A stretch of 64,000 nucleotides of DNA, taken from contig NJPS01000042.1 of NCBI GenBank assembly GCA_002946415.1, positions 310,001 to 374,000 on the forward strand, in the 5' to 3' direction. This document shows positions 1-11,784 of the stretch, in pieces. Numbering within the stretch: the first letter of the stretch is position 1; each line of letters begins with the position of its first letter. The position numbers and the translations under genes are program-made. The notes beneath the pieces were generated by a model. That model did not search any database and had not been told where the DNA came from. It worked only from the letters and a program-made list of their open reading frames with translations. Origin of the DNA: Rutstroemia sp. NJR-2017a BVV2 (taxonomy: Eukaryota; Ascomycota; Leotiomycetes; Helotiales; Rutstroemiaceae).

Positions 1-2382
1 TATCCGGAGGATACCCTCCCTGTCAACCTTACCATCTCCATCATCATCATATAACTCGAAGAAGTATGTGATACTACCCATAATATCACCCTTGCCCTTG
101 ATATGTGCTAGGCCAGACACAACGTTTTGCAACGTCAGCGCTGAATTCATATCGACGTCCCATCTTCGGAATAACCTTTGCATAAACTCATGATCCGCCG
201 GCTCGGGATTGCCGAAACCCCAAGGCGAAAGCGAAATATCTCGGCGCTTCATTGAGTTTCCGAAGTAGGAATGCTTCTCCTTTTCGGCCTCTTTATCGAG
301 GGGCGATGGTGCATCATTGACTGCCCATCTTGTCATTCCTGCGAGGAATTCGCGGAAACAGTCGTAATCCATCAGCGTAGGGCTCGGACCCAGTCCAACT
401 CTGCCTTTTTCCACGCTCTGGTTTTCGCCCAAGCCAATAACAACTTCTGTTGCCCTCGCTCTGCTAGCTTTTGCTCTTCGCTCAGTCTCGTCTCGGATCA
501 TCTGACTTCTTTGCTCTCTTTCATACAACACACCATAAAACCTATCGTACAACGCCCCCAACTCCTCCACACTCAATTTCTTGCTATCAGGACCCAAATT
601 CCGTATCGAAGTTCGCTTCGCAAAACTCTCGATACTATTTAGCACCGCATCCTTGTGCTTCATGCGTTGTTCCGCAATGGTATGCTGTGTAATGCCGGAG
701 AATTCCTTAAACGCCACCACCATCAACTCCTGGAACTTGGTCACTGCTCTCAGTTTCGCATTTTCTGATCTCGGATGAGCAGATTCGTCCAATTTGGAGA
801 AATATGATTTCAAGACCGAAATAAAGGCTCCATCATCAGTTGCATCCAGAAGATCTTCGCCGTTGATTCGCAGGATAGCCAATCCAACCTGGAAAAGGAC
901 CTTCGGACCTTCTAGGAAGAAAACGTCTAGCACACGGAATGCGAAAACAAGAGGCATCGAGTTGATGTACAGTGATAAGAACCAAGGAAGAGAGACAACG
1001 GAAAGCTGAACGTCCGACTTTACCAAATGATCCCATAGTATCGGCATAGTCTTCTCTACAAGGGATTCAAACACGCGCTGATCCAGTAAAGTGCCATACA
1101 TGGTCTGGGAGTAATATCCGGGGAGTAATCGATCGCAGAGCGCAGATAGCAGAAAGAATGCCTGCGCCTCGGACATGTAGATAAGAAGCGCCGCAACGAC
1201 GATGTTCATGGCTTGGCAATATCCGACCTCTAGATCGATCCAACTGTATGCTGTGAGAACCCTCCTTAATCGATCGATACCTTCCTTGTTCTGGAAACCA
1301 GGGTATTCGGGTAGACTGCGGTTCAGATCTTTCTCGATCTCATCAATCGCAAGAGAATCTCTCCCTTCATTCGCAGCTAACGTATCTGCGTATAAGGTAG
1401 GATTTTCCAGCCGCAAAAATAACGATCCGGATGTCTGTTCCCATATCTCTCCCCGCAGTCTGTTGGGCAACCCGACTCGAATGAGTTTGTGAAAGGTAGG
1501 TTGGCGAATCAGAGTAACATTTCGACCGTTTTCCCGCAGATACTCTCCCCAAAGTCTCATTTTACTCTTGTCCCGCAACTTCTTTAGGTCGCCGGGGTAT
1601 CTAAAAAGCATCCCGAGCCCCGCATCCGGTGGGTCTCCCGTCTTTCCATCGCCTTGCAGCAAGTATTCAGAGTAGCATTCAGCTACCACTCGTTTCAATT
1701 TCGCAACATCGCCGACGCCAGACTTCAATCCCCTCTTTAGACCATCGCAAAACCTCTCGCAGGCCTGTCGTGTTCCGGCTAGGTTTATCGTGATCTTTTG
1801 TTGATAGACTGGGTTCTTCGAGCCATCGGCCGCAGGCGGATTCGTGATTCCATTCCAGGTCGTGATTGCTAAAGCAAACTTGGGCTTATGTTAGCATGTG
1901 TGGTAAACTTACATTCCCCGGAATGAGGGGCTGCTCACCTGGTAGGATTGACTGTGCAGTCTCTCCACCCGTCTAATAGCACAAAGCGGCAGTGTGAATC
2001 CATTTCCTCCAGGCCCAGCTCCATGTGTCTGTCCTGTAAACCCTGACGATGTGCTCGTGCTGGCCGTCTGTAAGAAGCTAGTGGGCTGTGTCGAGAAGCA
2101 CAGATATGCTTCACTCAGGTGTAGTTTTCCCGCATAATGATAACCTCTGTCTCTATCCCTATCCTTCTCGCCCTGGGTCGCATTCGGCAAGTATGAATTC
2201 GGCGGGGAGATCGTAAGCTCGGCGGTGATTTCCTGCAGAGGAGTTTGGGAATCTGGTAGCCGGAATTGATTGCGGAAGAGGGTAGATTTGGCGGGATTGC
2301 GATCGGAAGCGGAGATGTTCAGGGCTTGGGTAGGGTCAATGAATGATTGAGCCTTCTGTACAAAACTCGAGAAATTGAACAT
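1..2382 (-). CDS. Rab GTPase-activating protein, GRAM-TBC-EF-hand (Gyp2/TBC1D9 type), 3' partial
   Basis: Activates GTP hydrolysis by Rab/Ypt GTPases in membrane traffic. Exon 1 is 2382-1939 and exon 2 runs from 1878 off the left edge. The intron 1879-1938 (GTGAGC...AAG) joins residues SYQ to FALAITTWNG; a simple read-through instead gives a false end at 1909. The N-terminus (MFNFSSFVQKAQSFIDP) and the stretch ending LCAIRRVERLHSQSYQ form a GRAM domain that likely binds lipid. The TBC domain lies about 1500-800. It has both catalytic fingers: the arginine motif IEKDLNR (IxxDxxR) and the glutamine motif GYCQAMN (YxQ). The last visible residues hold an EF-hand loop, DDDGDGKVDREG. This order matches yeast Gyp2/Mdr1 and animal TBC1D8/9. 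The stop codon lies outside the window. Family call is firm; the Rab target is unknown. Confidence 0.93.
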
Positions 2383-3002
2383 GGTTCATGGTATCTGCTG
2401 GTAATACAGCTTTCTCGTTTTGCTGAAGTTGTTTGGATCTTGAAAAGATCCAATGGAGGTGAGGGACCTTCGAGTCTCAGCTTCCGATGTCATAAGGACG
2501 GCTTACGTAAGATCCCCTTTAACCAATAATGTGGCATATGATAGACTGAAAAGGGAAGTGTGTTTCATGTGTTTAGTTTTATGAATGCTGGGCATCATTA
2601 TGCCAGTTCTGATCTATCTGAAAGCAATGGAATTCTGGAAACCGGAACACACGGCATATATCTGAGTGTTGTGCATCTTCATCGGGCTGGTGTAGCATCG
2701 GATTTTGTTCTCCAAAGTACCAACATGACTTTCCCATTCCAGCCGGCCACTCTACGGATCGTGAGAGACTTCAATATATCGAATTTTACATTACCTGATT
2801 CAGTTGACTTCATTACTCATGAGACTATGTTTTACATTAACCCAGAAAACCGATGAACGTCCATATCAAGCCCTGACGCCGAAATCTAACCAACATACTC
2901 CACGCCGCCAATAGTACAGTCAGAATTCAAACTCTAACATCATAAACGCGACCTAATCGTATGGCTACCCTTATCTTAACATATCAGACCCACTCACTAT
3001 AC
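2383..3002. other. intergenic, 5' side of the TBC gene
   Basis: No convincing gene. A 98-codon plus-strand frame at 2560-2856 has no recognisable domain and no neighbouring splice signals. The stretch should contain the promoter of the TBC gene and the 3' end of the gene that stops at 3003. Confidence 0.5.
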
Positions 3003-3919
3003 TCAGATTCCCCCTTCATCCATCCCCAAGCACTCCCACATATACTTCGCCGCCCCAAAATACCTCTCTCCCACCTCCTCCTGCCCCGCCTCCTGAAAGA
3101 TGACACCCGCCTTCTCATACAAATCCGCATGATACAGCGAATGCATTGCAGTAGACGAGGACGGCGAAGTGTGATAAAGCGAAAGCGTCAACGACAGGAG
3201 ACGGATGGCGAGAAGAGGGTAGTTGTGCTCGTGCGCTATCCTATGAGTAAGTTAGCTTGAGAGAACAGAGAAGCAGAGAGCGAGGAAACAAACCACAGCG
3301 CCTGTTTCAACAGATCCGCAAACCCAGATCCATCAGTTTCGAGATGAGTGAAAGAAAGATAGAAGGCAGACAGCGAAAGCACATCTTCGATGAACTGAAG
3401 ATACTGGGATTCTTCCTCCGGACTTCGGTCTTCTAGTTCTTTACCAATGGATACAAGAATATCCTGCTCCTTGTCAAATTGCGCTTGTAACGTAGCTGGC
3501 GAACAATCTGAGGCCAAAACTTTGTGCAAGTGGAGTTCGACAGTATTTCCACTGTTCGTACTCTTCACCGGTGATTCGAGAAGAGGGAGAAATTTGGGGC
3601 TAGGAGAAGAGTCGGGTTCTGGTATCATTTCTTTGGCTTGCGGAGAGAAAGTGGGGCATGATTCGTGGTGGGCTTTGAGGAAAGATTGCCATTTCAACTC
3701 ATTTGCTTCGACGTCCTGTCTGGTGATTGTTAGCATTGAAGTTTGAACCCAGTCGGTTCTGAGGAAATAAACATACGGCTCCTGGAAGGTGAGCAGAGCT
3801 CGAATGTCCTGGTATCTTTGCATTGGTGATTGACCAGTAGTCATATCTGCAACAATGTCTAAGGATTTCGCTATACTTTCGTGAAGAATAACTGAAGAGG
3901 CAGAATGAATAGCTTTCAT
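3003..3919 (-). CDS. unrecognised helical protein, three exons
   Basis: I do not recognise this protein. Exons are 3919-3777, 3719-3294 and 3240-3003. Intron 3720-3776 (GTATGT...GCTAACAATCACCAG) is 57 nt, a multiple of three and free of stops, so it hides inside the open frame; removing it joins QEP to QDVEANELKW. Intron 3241-3293 (GTTTGT...GCTAAC...TCATAG) joins KQALW to IAHEHNYPLLAIRLLS. The product is about 268 aa, with a Pro/Ser linker near residues 70-95 and a helical C-terminal half rich in Leu and Ala that could be a TPR-like or transcription-factor-like helical region. The frame stays open a little 5' of the chosen ATG (HSILLG, after a possible acceptor TTCTAG at about 3938), so an upstream exon in 3940-4490 may be missing. 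Confidence 0.6.
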
Positions 3920-4896
3920 GCCAAGAAGAATTGAATGTCTAGAAACATAGAAAGAAAGCTCGCAATGACGGCCTTATCTGGCAGTGTTTTCCCCAACATT
4001 CGCATTGGGCCATCTCAAGGGTCTACAAACAAGGTCGTTGCAACGGCCGCCCTGAATCCCTAAGATAGCATATTCCAGCCCAACGGTAGGGTGTTGAATG
4101 AGGCTTGTGGCCGTCAGAGTGACCCAGAACGTGAACTGAATCCTCCATCCGAGCTTTCGGCGCCAAGGGCCTTGAGATCGGTGTTGCGAGGAAAACCCAA
4201 CCTCGTCAATGAGGCCGGCAAAGTACAAGAGCTGCAGACCTCGAGCATAATAATGCTGGACCCCCCATTCTCCGCAGTACTGTCCAAGTTCTTTGGTTGG
4301 GATGGCCCCAAACGACCAAAAACGCGAACAATTATGAAGTGAAGCGCAAGGAAGCAGTTCGTCCAAGCCTCTATGCTTTGCAACAGCTCCCTTAGTGGAA
4401 GCCAGGGCACTCCCTGCTCTGTAGCTGTTTTAGATCTAGAGACGAAAGGCCCCAGAAAAGACATAAAGTGTTGCGAGTACGTCAATCGCCGTAGACATAA
4501 CTATGACGGACGATCCTAGGAGACAGACCACGCCTTGCAGTGGGCAGTATGATATGGCCACGTAGATATGTCCTCACAATCGACCAACCGTCGCTGAAAA
4601 CCTTTGGCTCTCGGGTAATGTTTACTTGTGAGAGATGCTAGGACCAATTTGGGCGCTTCTCAATTCATGCCCTATTGGCCATTTCTACAACTTTGTATGT
4701 ATCCGTATACTCTCCTCCATGCATCTCGTCTTGTCCATCTCTCTTCTAATAATTCGTCCTTGTCTTCTCAGTCTACCTCCTTTTCTCCATCTATCCACTA
4801 ATCTTCGTCCGTATCATGCCCTTAATCCGTACCTTCTATCAATTACTTACCCACGCACATTAGGAATGTTATCCGACGAAAATGAGTCCTCAAGAA
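3920..4896. other. intergenic or degraded sequence
   Basis: Two overlapping minus-strand frames (4485-4114 and 4366-3974) look protein-like. One contains a hydrophobic stretch, WRIQFTFWVTLTATSLIQHP. Neither has a domain I recognise, and they are in different frames. They could be the decayed remains of a small membrane protein or missing 5' exons of the gene at 3003-3919. The part 4500-4896 is the 3' flank of the NLR and shows nothing clear. Confidence 0.35.
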
Positions 4897-7796
4897 CTAT
4901 CCAGCTTGAAGAATCTGCAACTTCTCTAAAGGATGAATCGGCGAGCCTACTGCCCAAGGAAGTATCAGTCCAATTAACCGGAGATCTCTCCCCAAAGAGC
5001 CGTTGATGATTTCGGAAAGTTGACGGACGGCTTCTACCGAGTCCTGGTGTGCTACCGCTGCTGCAATATTCATCCCTGCATTTGGCCCAGATCTCGACAA
5101 AATCGATGGTTGCCAATCCGGATATTCGAAGAATTTAGTTCGGAGAGAACGTGTAGATTGATCAATTTTTGACGGTAAAAGCACCTCAAAAAATGGTGTC
5201 CACCAAGGCTGACCGTCTATATCAGGGATCGGGGTACAATCCGCGAGAAAGTGCTTCATGGTCGTCCCTTCAGGAAAAGCCATTAATACTACCGTGAGTA
5301 GCTCTAGCAGACATGCGCTTCCTTTCTTCGTGGCAAGCTTCAAAGTAGAGTCCAGGCTAGACTCAATTTGAATGGGGGTGTATGCTTCGACCTGAATTGT
5401 TTCATCAACATTGAAATTATACTCGTCACCAAGTAGCTTACGAACAGGGTCCGAAACTATAAAGGAAAAAAAGGCGAGACCGGCGCGCATGCCATACCTA
5501 TTTGTGATGGAAGGAGTCGCTCTAGAGGGCTTCTCCCCGTCACCGAGAATTTAGAAAGAAGAGCAATAAGCTCGGCACTATTCGCGCGATCATGGTTCTT
5601 GCACTTTTGCGCGTGCTTGCACCAATAATACAGGGCATAAAAATAGAGGTCGCCGAACATCAAATTTTGGGACTTGATGAACTGGATATAGTTCAAGCAT
5701 GCCCTTGTAGCAAAATCATGTAAATCGGCCTCGTTAAAATGATTAGTAGACCAAGGCTTAGGCAGCGTGGATATGAGGTATTCCCGAACTGAGAAGTGGG
5801 CCAATCCTACATCGGAACCAGTATCGGAATCAGAATCATACTCAGAATCAGTATTAGTAACAGCATCGAAACTAGCATCGGAATATGTATCGGAATCAGA
5901 ATCGGGAACCTGGACTGCTATTAAGCTACCCAGAATCCGAAGGATATCCGTCAAATCTGGTAAGCGATTGTCGATGTCAAAATCTGCTCGTGGTTCTAGT
6001 CCCAAAGCGACAGCTTCAGCCAATTCACTGAGTGCCAACGGCCTTTGGGCAATCACTAGCCATTTGAGTGCAGTAATAGCCATATCGATGTATTCCTTGT
6101 CGATCTCTGCAAGCATTCGTTCGTAAGTGCTATACAAAGTTTTGGGCAAAGTCTTTAGACATCTTCGGACTTGTGCTGGTGTAATGCACCTCCTCAACAT
6201 TTCGAGCTGACAGGATACCCATCTAAACCTGAGAAATTAACTGAATTAGACGGAGGATTAGAAGGTTATATTTCAACTCACATTCCCTTTGCCCCTTCTG
6301 CTAATGTGGTCTCAATTTCGGTCCTAATACCAGGCGGCCATGACCTCAACTTCTTATCTTTCTGAAGCTCTGATGCGACATAAAGACGCGTGTCAGCGTC
6401 AACGCGGTCGTTTTGTATGAGGACGGTTACGACACCTGGAATCACATCGATCATGCTTTCCAAGTCAGCTATCTTGCGACTCGTGATCATAAGATGCAAA
6501 GAATCAAGTTGCCAGGAAATAATTTCTTCGAGGGTTTCGGAGACCAATTGTCGTTCGTCCTCTGCCGCTGTAACCCCAGGACACTCATCCAAGGCATCTG
6601 CAACAATAAAAACGCAGCCATGGGCCGCGATCATTGCTCTTAGCATAACCTTGAGCGCGTCAAGCTGTGGTTCAGGATCATCAGTATCATCATATAATGG
6701 CGCAGCCGTATGAAAAGCCTTATTACTTTGCTTTATCATTTGCGCAAGGATTGAGCGGAGAAAATTGGTAGTGGTTTGCTTTTGAGAGTCGCTGAAGGAG
6801 AAATAATAAAAGGCCACCAGGTGACTGGAGTTGGAACTGCAAAATTCCTGCACGTCTTCGACTACGGTTGAGCTATATCAATGTCAGCGAACGAAAGGAG
6901 TCAAGGAGGATGAGCTGTATTTTACCATAAGACCGTCTTCCCAGCTCCCGGTAATCCTTGGAGCCAAAGAAAAGACCTTGGGTTTTCCTTCCATCTCCGA
7001 TACTCTAAGCTCTGAAGCAACCACTCACCAGTTCCGCGCATGCAAGCTTTCCTCGCAGCTTGGTGGTTCGTGTTTGGATCGGTGTTGAATAGCCACTGAA
7101 GTAGTGCTCGTCGTTTTTCTTCTTTTACCTGGTCAACAAGGGAGAACCATCTGAAAGAGTGATAGGAATAGACCTTGAGCTTGCTTCGCCTTAGTGTCTT
7201 GTAAGGTTGAAATCCTATTCTCTGTGCTTATAACCACATCATGCATACTCGATATAACACGCGTTTGGTCCGAGAAATCAGATCTCAAATCTTGCACCTC
7301 AGACGCGATATGCTTAGCATAATCTTCCACCGCTGAAATAACCTTGCTGCCACTTGTTTAGCTCAGACAAGCCTTGGATCTTGTCACTGACTCACAGTTG
7401 ATCACTTTGCATTGCAATGTCGAGTAAAGTTCTGACCTCATTCAATCGGGACATACATTTTTGTAGTTTGCGGTCCCAAGCACTTCCAGTGACCCATTGC
7501 TTGAGAAAGCTGTTCTTCTCCAGCCTCTCGACGACAGTGTCGATAATGTCTTTGCACTCTTTTAGCGGCTCCTCAACTTGCTTGAAAGTCGTAAGTCGGA
7601 TCTCTTCGCTTTCGTCAAGCTCTGCAAACTCCTTCAACGTCTCATATGCTTTGCGAAATTGCATCATGGTACGCAAGATAAGTTTCAAATCCTGCGACTT
7701 ATGCGCGGAGGGGCCGAGCTTCTTTAAAAGAGACTGAGAAAGCTGAATGCAAGCAATAATGCTTGCGGCCACACCCAGGGCACTGAATGGATCCAT
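4897..7796 (-). CDS. NACHT-domain NOD-like receptor (fungal STAND protein)
   Basis: Signal-transducing NTPase of the fungal NLR class, linked to non-self recognition and cell death. Exons: 7796-7396; 7346 to 6926 (internal structure unsure); 6872-6282; 6228-5498; 5456-4897. The start MDPFSALGVAASIIACIQLS is the usual N-terminus of these proteins (Helo-like/Fungal_N helical domain), so I did not use the in-frame extension back to 8231. A coiled region follows, then RALLQWLFNTDPNTNHQAAR, Walker A GLPGAGKTVL, and Walker B VFIVADALDEC. The winged-helix region has LRRCITPAQVRRCLKTLPKTL and HFSVREYLIS. An acidic insert, PDSDSDTYSD and onward, interrupts the latter at 5815-5925. The frame must shift once between about 7290 and 7140; a 34- or 46-nt intron ending at GAATAG would do it. 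The C-terminus has at most one ankyrin-like stretch, so it is short for an NLR. The last intron (5457-5497) is only 41 nt. Confidence 0.82.
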
Positions 7797-10700
7797 GGCG
7801 ACGTCTATGCCAATGATGAAAGTTGATATGTAGATGTGAAAGTCCAGAAGGCTAGCCGAAGAAGTTCTGTAATGTTCAAGAATGTGATTCAATGTTAGCG
7901 AAAGGTGAGACGAAGAAGATGCAGCCTTGTGCTGCATATTGAGCGTAGGTACAGCCACCACCAACTCAGCAAATGCCTTAATGTCACCACACCTTTGAAG
8001 AAAATATCCAGAATCACGGAAATCTGCCTTGTGGAGCATTAGTTCTGGCTGTAAGTAAAGCTCAAACGGAGTGTCAATTAAGTCGTGGTGAGAGTTATCG
8101 AATCGAGCGCCGGCTCGAAGTTGGCTCGGCTCGGTGCAGAAAGCCTCTGTATGTAACAAAGAGCAGTCAATTGAAGGTAGTAAAGCTAGCCTTGCTTGAT
8201 CAAGGCTGTTCCTGCTCCAGGAACCCACCATAAGTCAAAGAGCAAGCCGGCACGGTCAAATCAATACCATGCAATAGCCGATGGCCTGGTTATTGAGTTT
8301 CCGGATAGGTAGCTCTGAGGCTCAGATGTAAAAGTCCAGGAAGAACTCTACCTCCGGCCAAATAACCAGCGACAACCACCTACCTCTCCAGCAATGTGGA
8401 TAAATAGCAACACACTAAATGAAGTATGTTTGCGTGCCACAGTGCCACCAAACCTCCAAAACCACCTACCTGCCAGTTCACCTTCGACATTTCGAGGAAT
8501 TTCCTAGGAAAGCAGTCATAGACTCGGGCTTCTCCAGATATAGCAATAAATGCATCTGGATTTGAACCACGCTTAGTAAAGTTGTAAGATGTCGCATTCA
8601 CGATATGTATGTAGACAGAGCAGACGTAGAGCGTAGAGCTCAAGGCAAGCAATTAAGCACAAGCAAACGTGGTTCAATCAAAGTTTGAGATGGAGCTGTT
8701 GTTGCGTATTGAAGTGGCCATTCACTCAGATGACAACAGTAAAGCAGTCACCTACAACGAGTACTCCGTTGACGGATGATTAGTGACGTCCTGGAGATGC
8801 GTAAAGCAAAGCAAGGCAAAGTCCCCTACTTCGTACTCGGTATAGTAGAAACGGTGTACATTAACAACGTAGACCGACCACATGACATAGCACAGCTGAA
8901 CGAAGTCAATTGCGAAGAAAAAAGGGACCATTTTCCCCACCACTGTTGAGCCCCATTTGACCCCATAGCCAGGCACGCAGAGCGCGTAAGTAGCAAGTAC
9001 ACTTCACGTCGTAGCTGACAGTACAGCACCAGCGCGACGTGTTCTACCGTATACGCCGACGACCTCGGATCTCGCTCGTGTAAATTGGGGGCCCAATTCG
9101 GAAGACGAGCACGGGCACAGCGAGAAAATTTTCTGGTAGCGAGGCGGGCGCTGGGTACGTTCTGTGGCAGTGTCCTGTCCGACACTCGATAGCTGGTGGC
9201 TGGTGGCTGGCCACGGACCACTGACCACTGACCGATCATGAACTCGGTGAGACAATTTCCCGACCACCGTGTTTACGAAGTACTATGTATGTTGATGTTA
9301 TTGTTGATGGGATGGCTGGAGCTCTGGGCTAGTCCGTCCGGTGGAGAAGGGGAAAAGACACGAGGTTACTGTAGGGAAATGTCATAGCTTGTCTTGCACG
9401 TTCATCACAGGATTCACAGCCACTCTTCGGCCAGGGCGGGCGGGGTTCATCCACGATGTACCTCGGAATTGAGCCAGAGCCATTGAATTGAGCCATTGAA
9501 CCATGGAACCATGGAACCATTGAGCCAAAAGAAAAGGAAGAAAAAGGAAGCTCCGAGCGCATAGTGAGCGAGTGCATAGTGCATCGTGCATCGTGCATCG
9601 TGCAGCAATCCATCGGCTTATCAACCAATCGCTGGGCTCACCATCCCAAATGCACCAATTGCCGAACGCAGCACCAAAACCAGTTGGGAGCTGATTGTCC
9701 CTTTCCTGCCTTCTTTGCAGGTGACGGTGTTAGAAGTCGTTTCATTCAATTTCTTTTAACTTCAGCGATCAGCTCAGCTCAATGTACTCGAAACTATGGA
9801 TGATGGAGTGCGGAGAATAACAATGGGGCTTTTATGGGGCAGTGGGACCGTGGGAGTTAGCGCCATCTTGGCGCTTGGACTAAGCTTGGACGGGAGCTGG
9901 GAGCCGTGCTGAGTGCAAGGGGCGAGGGGGCGAGGAAAAGGGCTGGGGTGCACGGAGTAAGGGAAATGAATCTATCGGAAGCTTGGGTGCTTGTTGTGGT
10001 TGTGCTGCGTGTTTGCTATGGCAACGCGTGCGCAACCGGATAGCTTTTTGCAATGTGATACAGGAGGAACACCAATTGAGAACGACCTCGGATGATTTCA
10101 ACGCATCCATCACATTGGGCGTGATCAATTCGTTGCCATTGACTTAATTCTGGTATCACCGCATCTGAAAGCACCCTCAATGGCCTGAAACCCAATCGAA
10201 TTGATTGATTGACTGCGATGTTTGACCCATTCGGAAGCTTCTAGATCTTCGTATTTGCAGGAGATTGATGACTTGCGTCTTAGACTCTTTACATGTGAGG
10301 GCCTGAGAGGCAGAGGAGCGAGGAAAGGGAGGGGAGGGAATGGCCGTGGAAAGCTCGGGTAGCTACTTGTACAAGGTAGAGGGGAGTTAGAGCTTACGAA
10401 GGTACACTTTCCGGGCTGCAATCGTCCAATAATCGGCCTCCACGACACGAGTCAGGCCTGGGATGTTCCAAGGTTCCATGGACGACCTTTCCAGTGGACG
10501 ACAGAGCTGAGCTGAAGCTTCCAATCGTTCCCTAAATTTCAACTGGTATCTATCTGCTGCATCTATTTCTTGCTCAAGCGTCTAACGGGATCACCGCCAG
10601 ACATGAAGCTATCGTATCTCGGCGTCCCAGCCCAGTGTATTTGCTCATCCTGGAGAAAGAGGATTACTTGTAAACTGCTAACTGCGATGGCTGGTTGCTT

Positions 10701-11530
10701 AGTGGGCGAGAACACGAAGCTCCACTCTTTCCACTTCTCGAAGAGGCAATGCCAGTAAGTAGGACAAGACCGATCACGACAGCGGCAGAAACGCAATGGG
10801 CAATTCGGGGATTAATTGACGATTGCAAGTGGATAGTTTATCGGTGGCCACCGCCGTAAGGACACATAAATGGTCGATATACTTGGACCCCGAGGATGGA
10901 AGCTGAGGTGAAGAACATCACATTCACTCAAAGTGACAGACTGGCAGTCCAGATGCTCGGAGACACAGACCAATTGGTGCCGTATCTGCGTGCACACGCT
11001 GCCCGTTTCCCACTCAATTGACGCGCTGGTGCTCTGTTCTGGTGCTTGTGTTTCACCCGGCCAAAACGTAGCACTGAGATGAGTCCTGACGCCCAACTGT
11101 GCGATGAACATCATTTGCTCTGTTTGACCACTGGCAGAGCGAACCCGTATCTCTCCCACTCACCACCACGCATCTTTGGATAGCTTACCCCAGCTACGAG
11201 CTACGACGTTTCTAGTGCCATCCATGACCTCAGCACGACGGCACGGTGCAACGGCGCTAGATCGAGTTAGCTAGTTACTTCTTCGCGTTAGACATCAACA
11301 ATATTCACCTGCAAATGCAATGTAAACAAATAAGAAAATCGGATGGCTGTAATGTTTGGTAAAATTTAAGATTTCGTAAATTTCAATACCCGGTTTGAGT
11401 CTTTTCGGACGGAAATCCTGCCACCCTGATTATTATTTACCTCACCCTCACAGACACAGACCTCTCCTCCTCTTCTCATCTATCTCCACCCCACATCTTC
11501 CCAAACTTCTACAAACCTTCAAAAGCACCC
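7797..11530. other. long gene-poor stretch
   Basis: No gene is supported over about 3.7 kb. The first 435 bases are open in frame with the NLR (to 8231) but look like leader sequence. Local low-complexity patches occur: a GAACCATG-type repeat at 9490-9525 and 7-mer GCATCGT repeats at 9573-9605. Several frames of 80-137 codons on the minus strand (8826-9239, 10125-10448, 10812-11159) have no domain. The last part, 11430-11530, is CT-rich, as is common just upstream of strongly expressed fungal genes, and probably belongs to the HEX1 promoter or leader. Confidence 0.5.
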
Positions 11531-11780
11531 TTTCCAATCAGCTTCATTGCACCTCACTTACTTCATCATCGCAACAATTGTATCTGCAACTTCTGCTTCC
11601 TGCCTGCTGCCTCAATTCCCACTTGCACGATCTTCCCCAATAACTTCTAAACTTTTGAAAGTTGAGTCAAGAAACGTATCCAAGCGTTTTCTTCCCTCTT
11701 CCTTCTTCAACCAAGAAGTAGAGATCCTTCTTGTGATATCCTTTCGGCGCGCTGAAAGGTATTCGAGAAGTGTTCTCGCA
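11440..11780 (+). promoter_or_regulatory. CT-rich promoter/leader of HEX1
   Basis: A pyrimidine-rich tract on the plus strand (11440-11530, CTCCTCCTCTTCTC-like) precedes the HEX1 exons. Such tracts mark transcription start regions of highly expressed genes in filamentous ascomycetes. No TATA box is obvious. The leader probably contains an intron, because no ATG in the coding frame exists between here and 13337. Confidence 0.4.
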
Positions 11781-11784
11781 TTGA

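Noticed and set aside
4114..4485. Overlapping minus-strand frames that look protein-like
   Set aside because: Different frames, no recognised domain and no convincing splice model; kept only as possible decayed sequence.
7797..8231. In-frame N-terminal extension of the NLR (MVGSWSRNSL...)
   Set aside because: MDPFSALGVAAS is the normal start of this NLR class; the upstream part has no domain and looks like leader sequence.
8540..8600. GGTTCAAATCC-like box B suggesting a tRNA on the minus strand
   Set aside because: No pairing acceptor stem, no box A at the right distance and no clover-leaf.
9573..9605. Short GCATCGT repeats resembling a CRISPR-like array
   Set aside because: Units of 7 nt without spacers; simple tandem repeat in a eukaryotic intergenic region.
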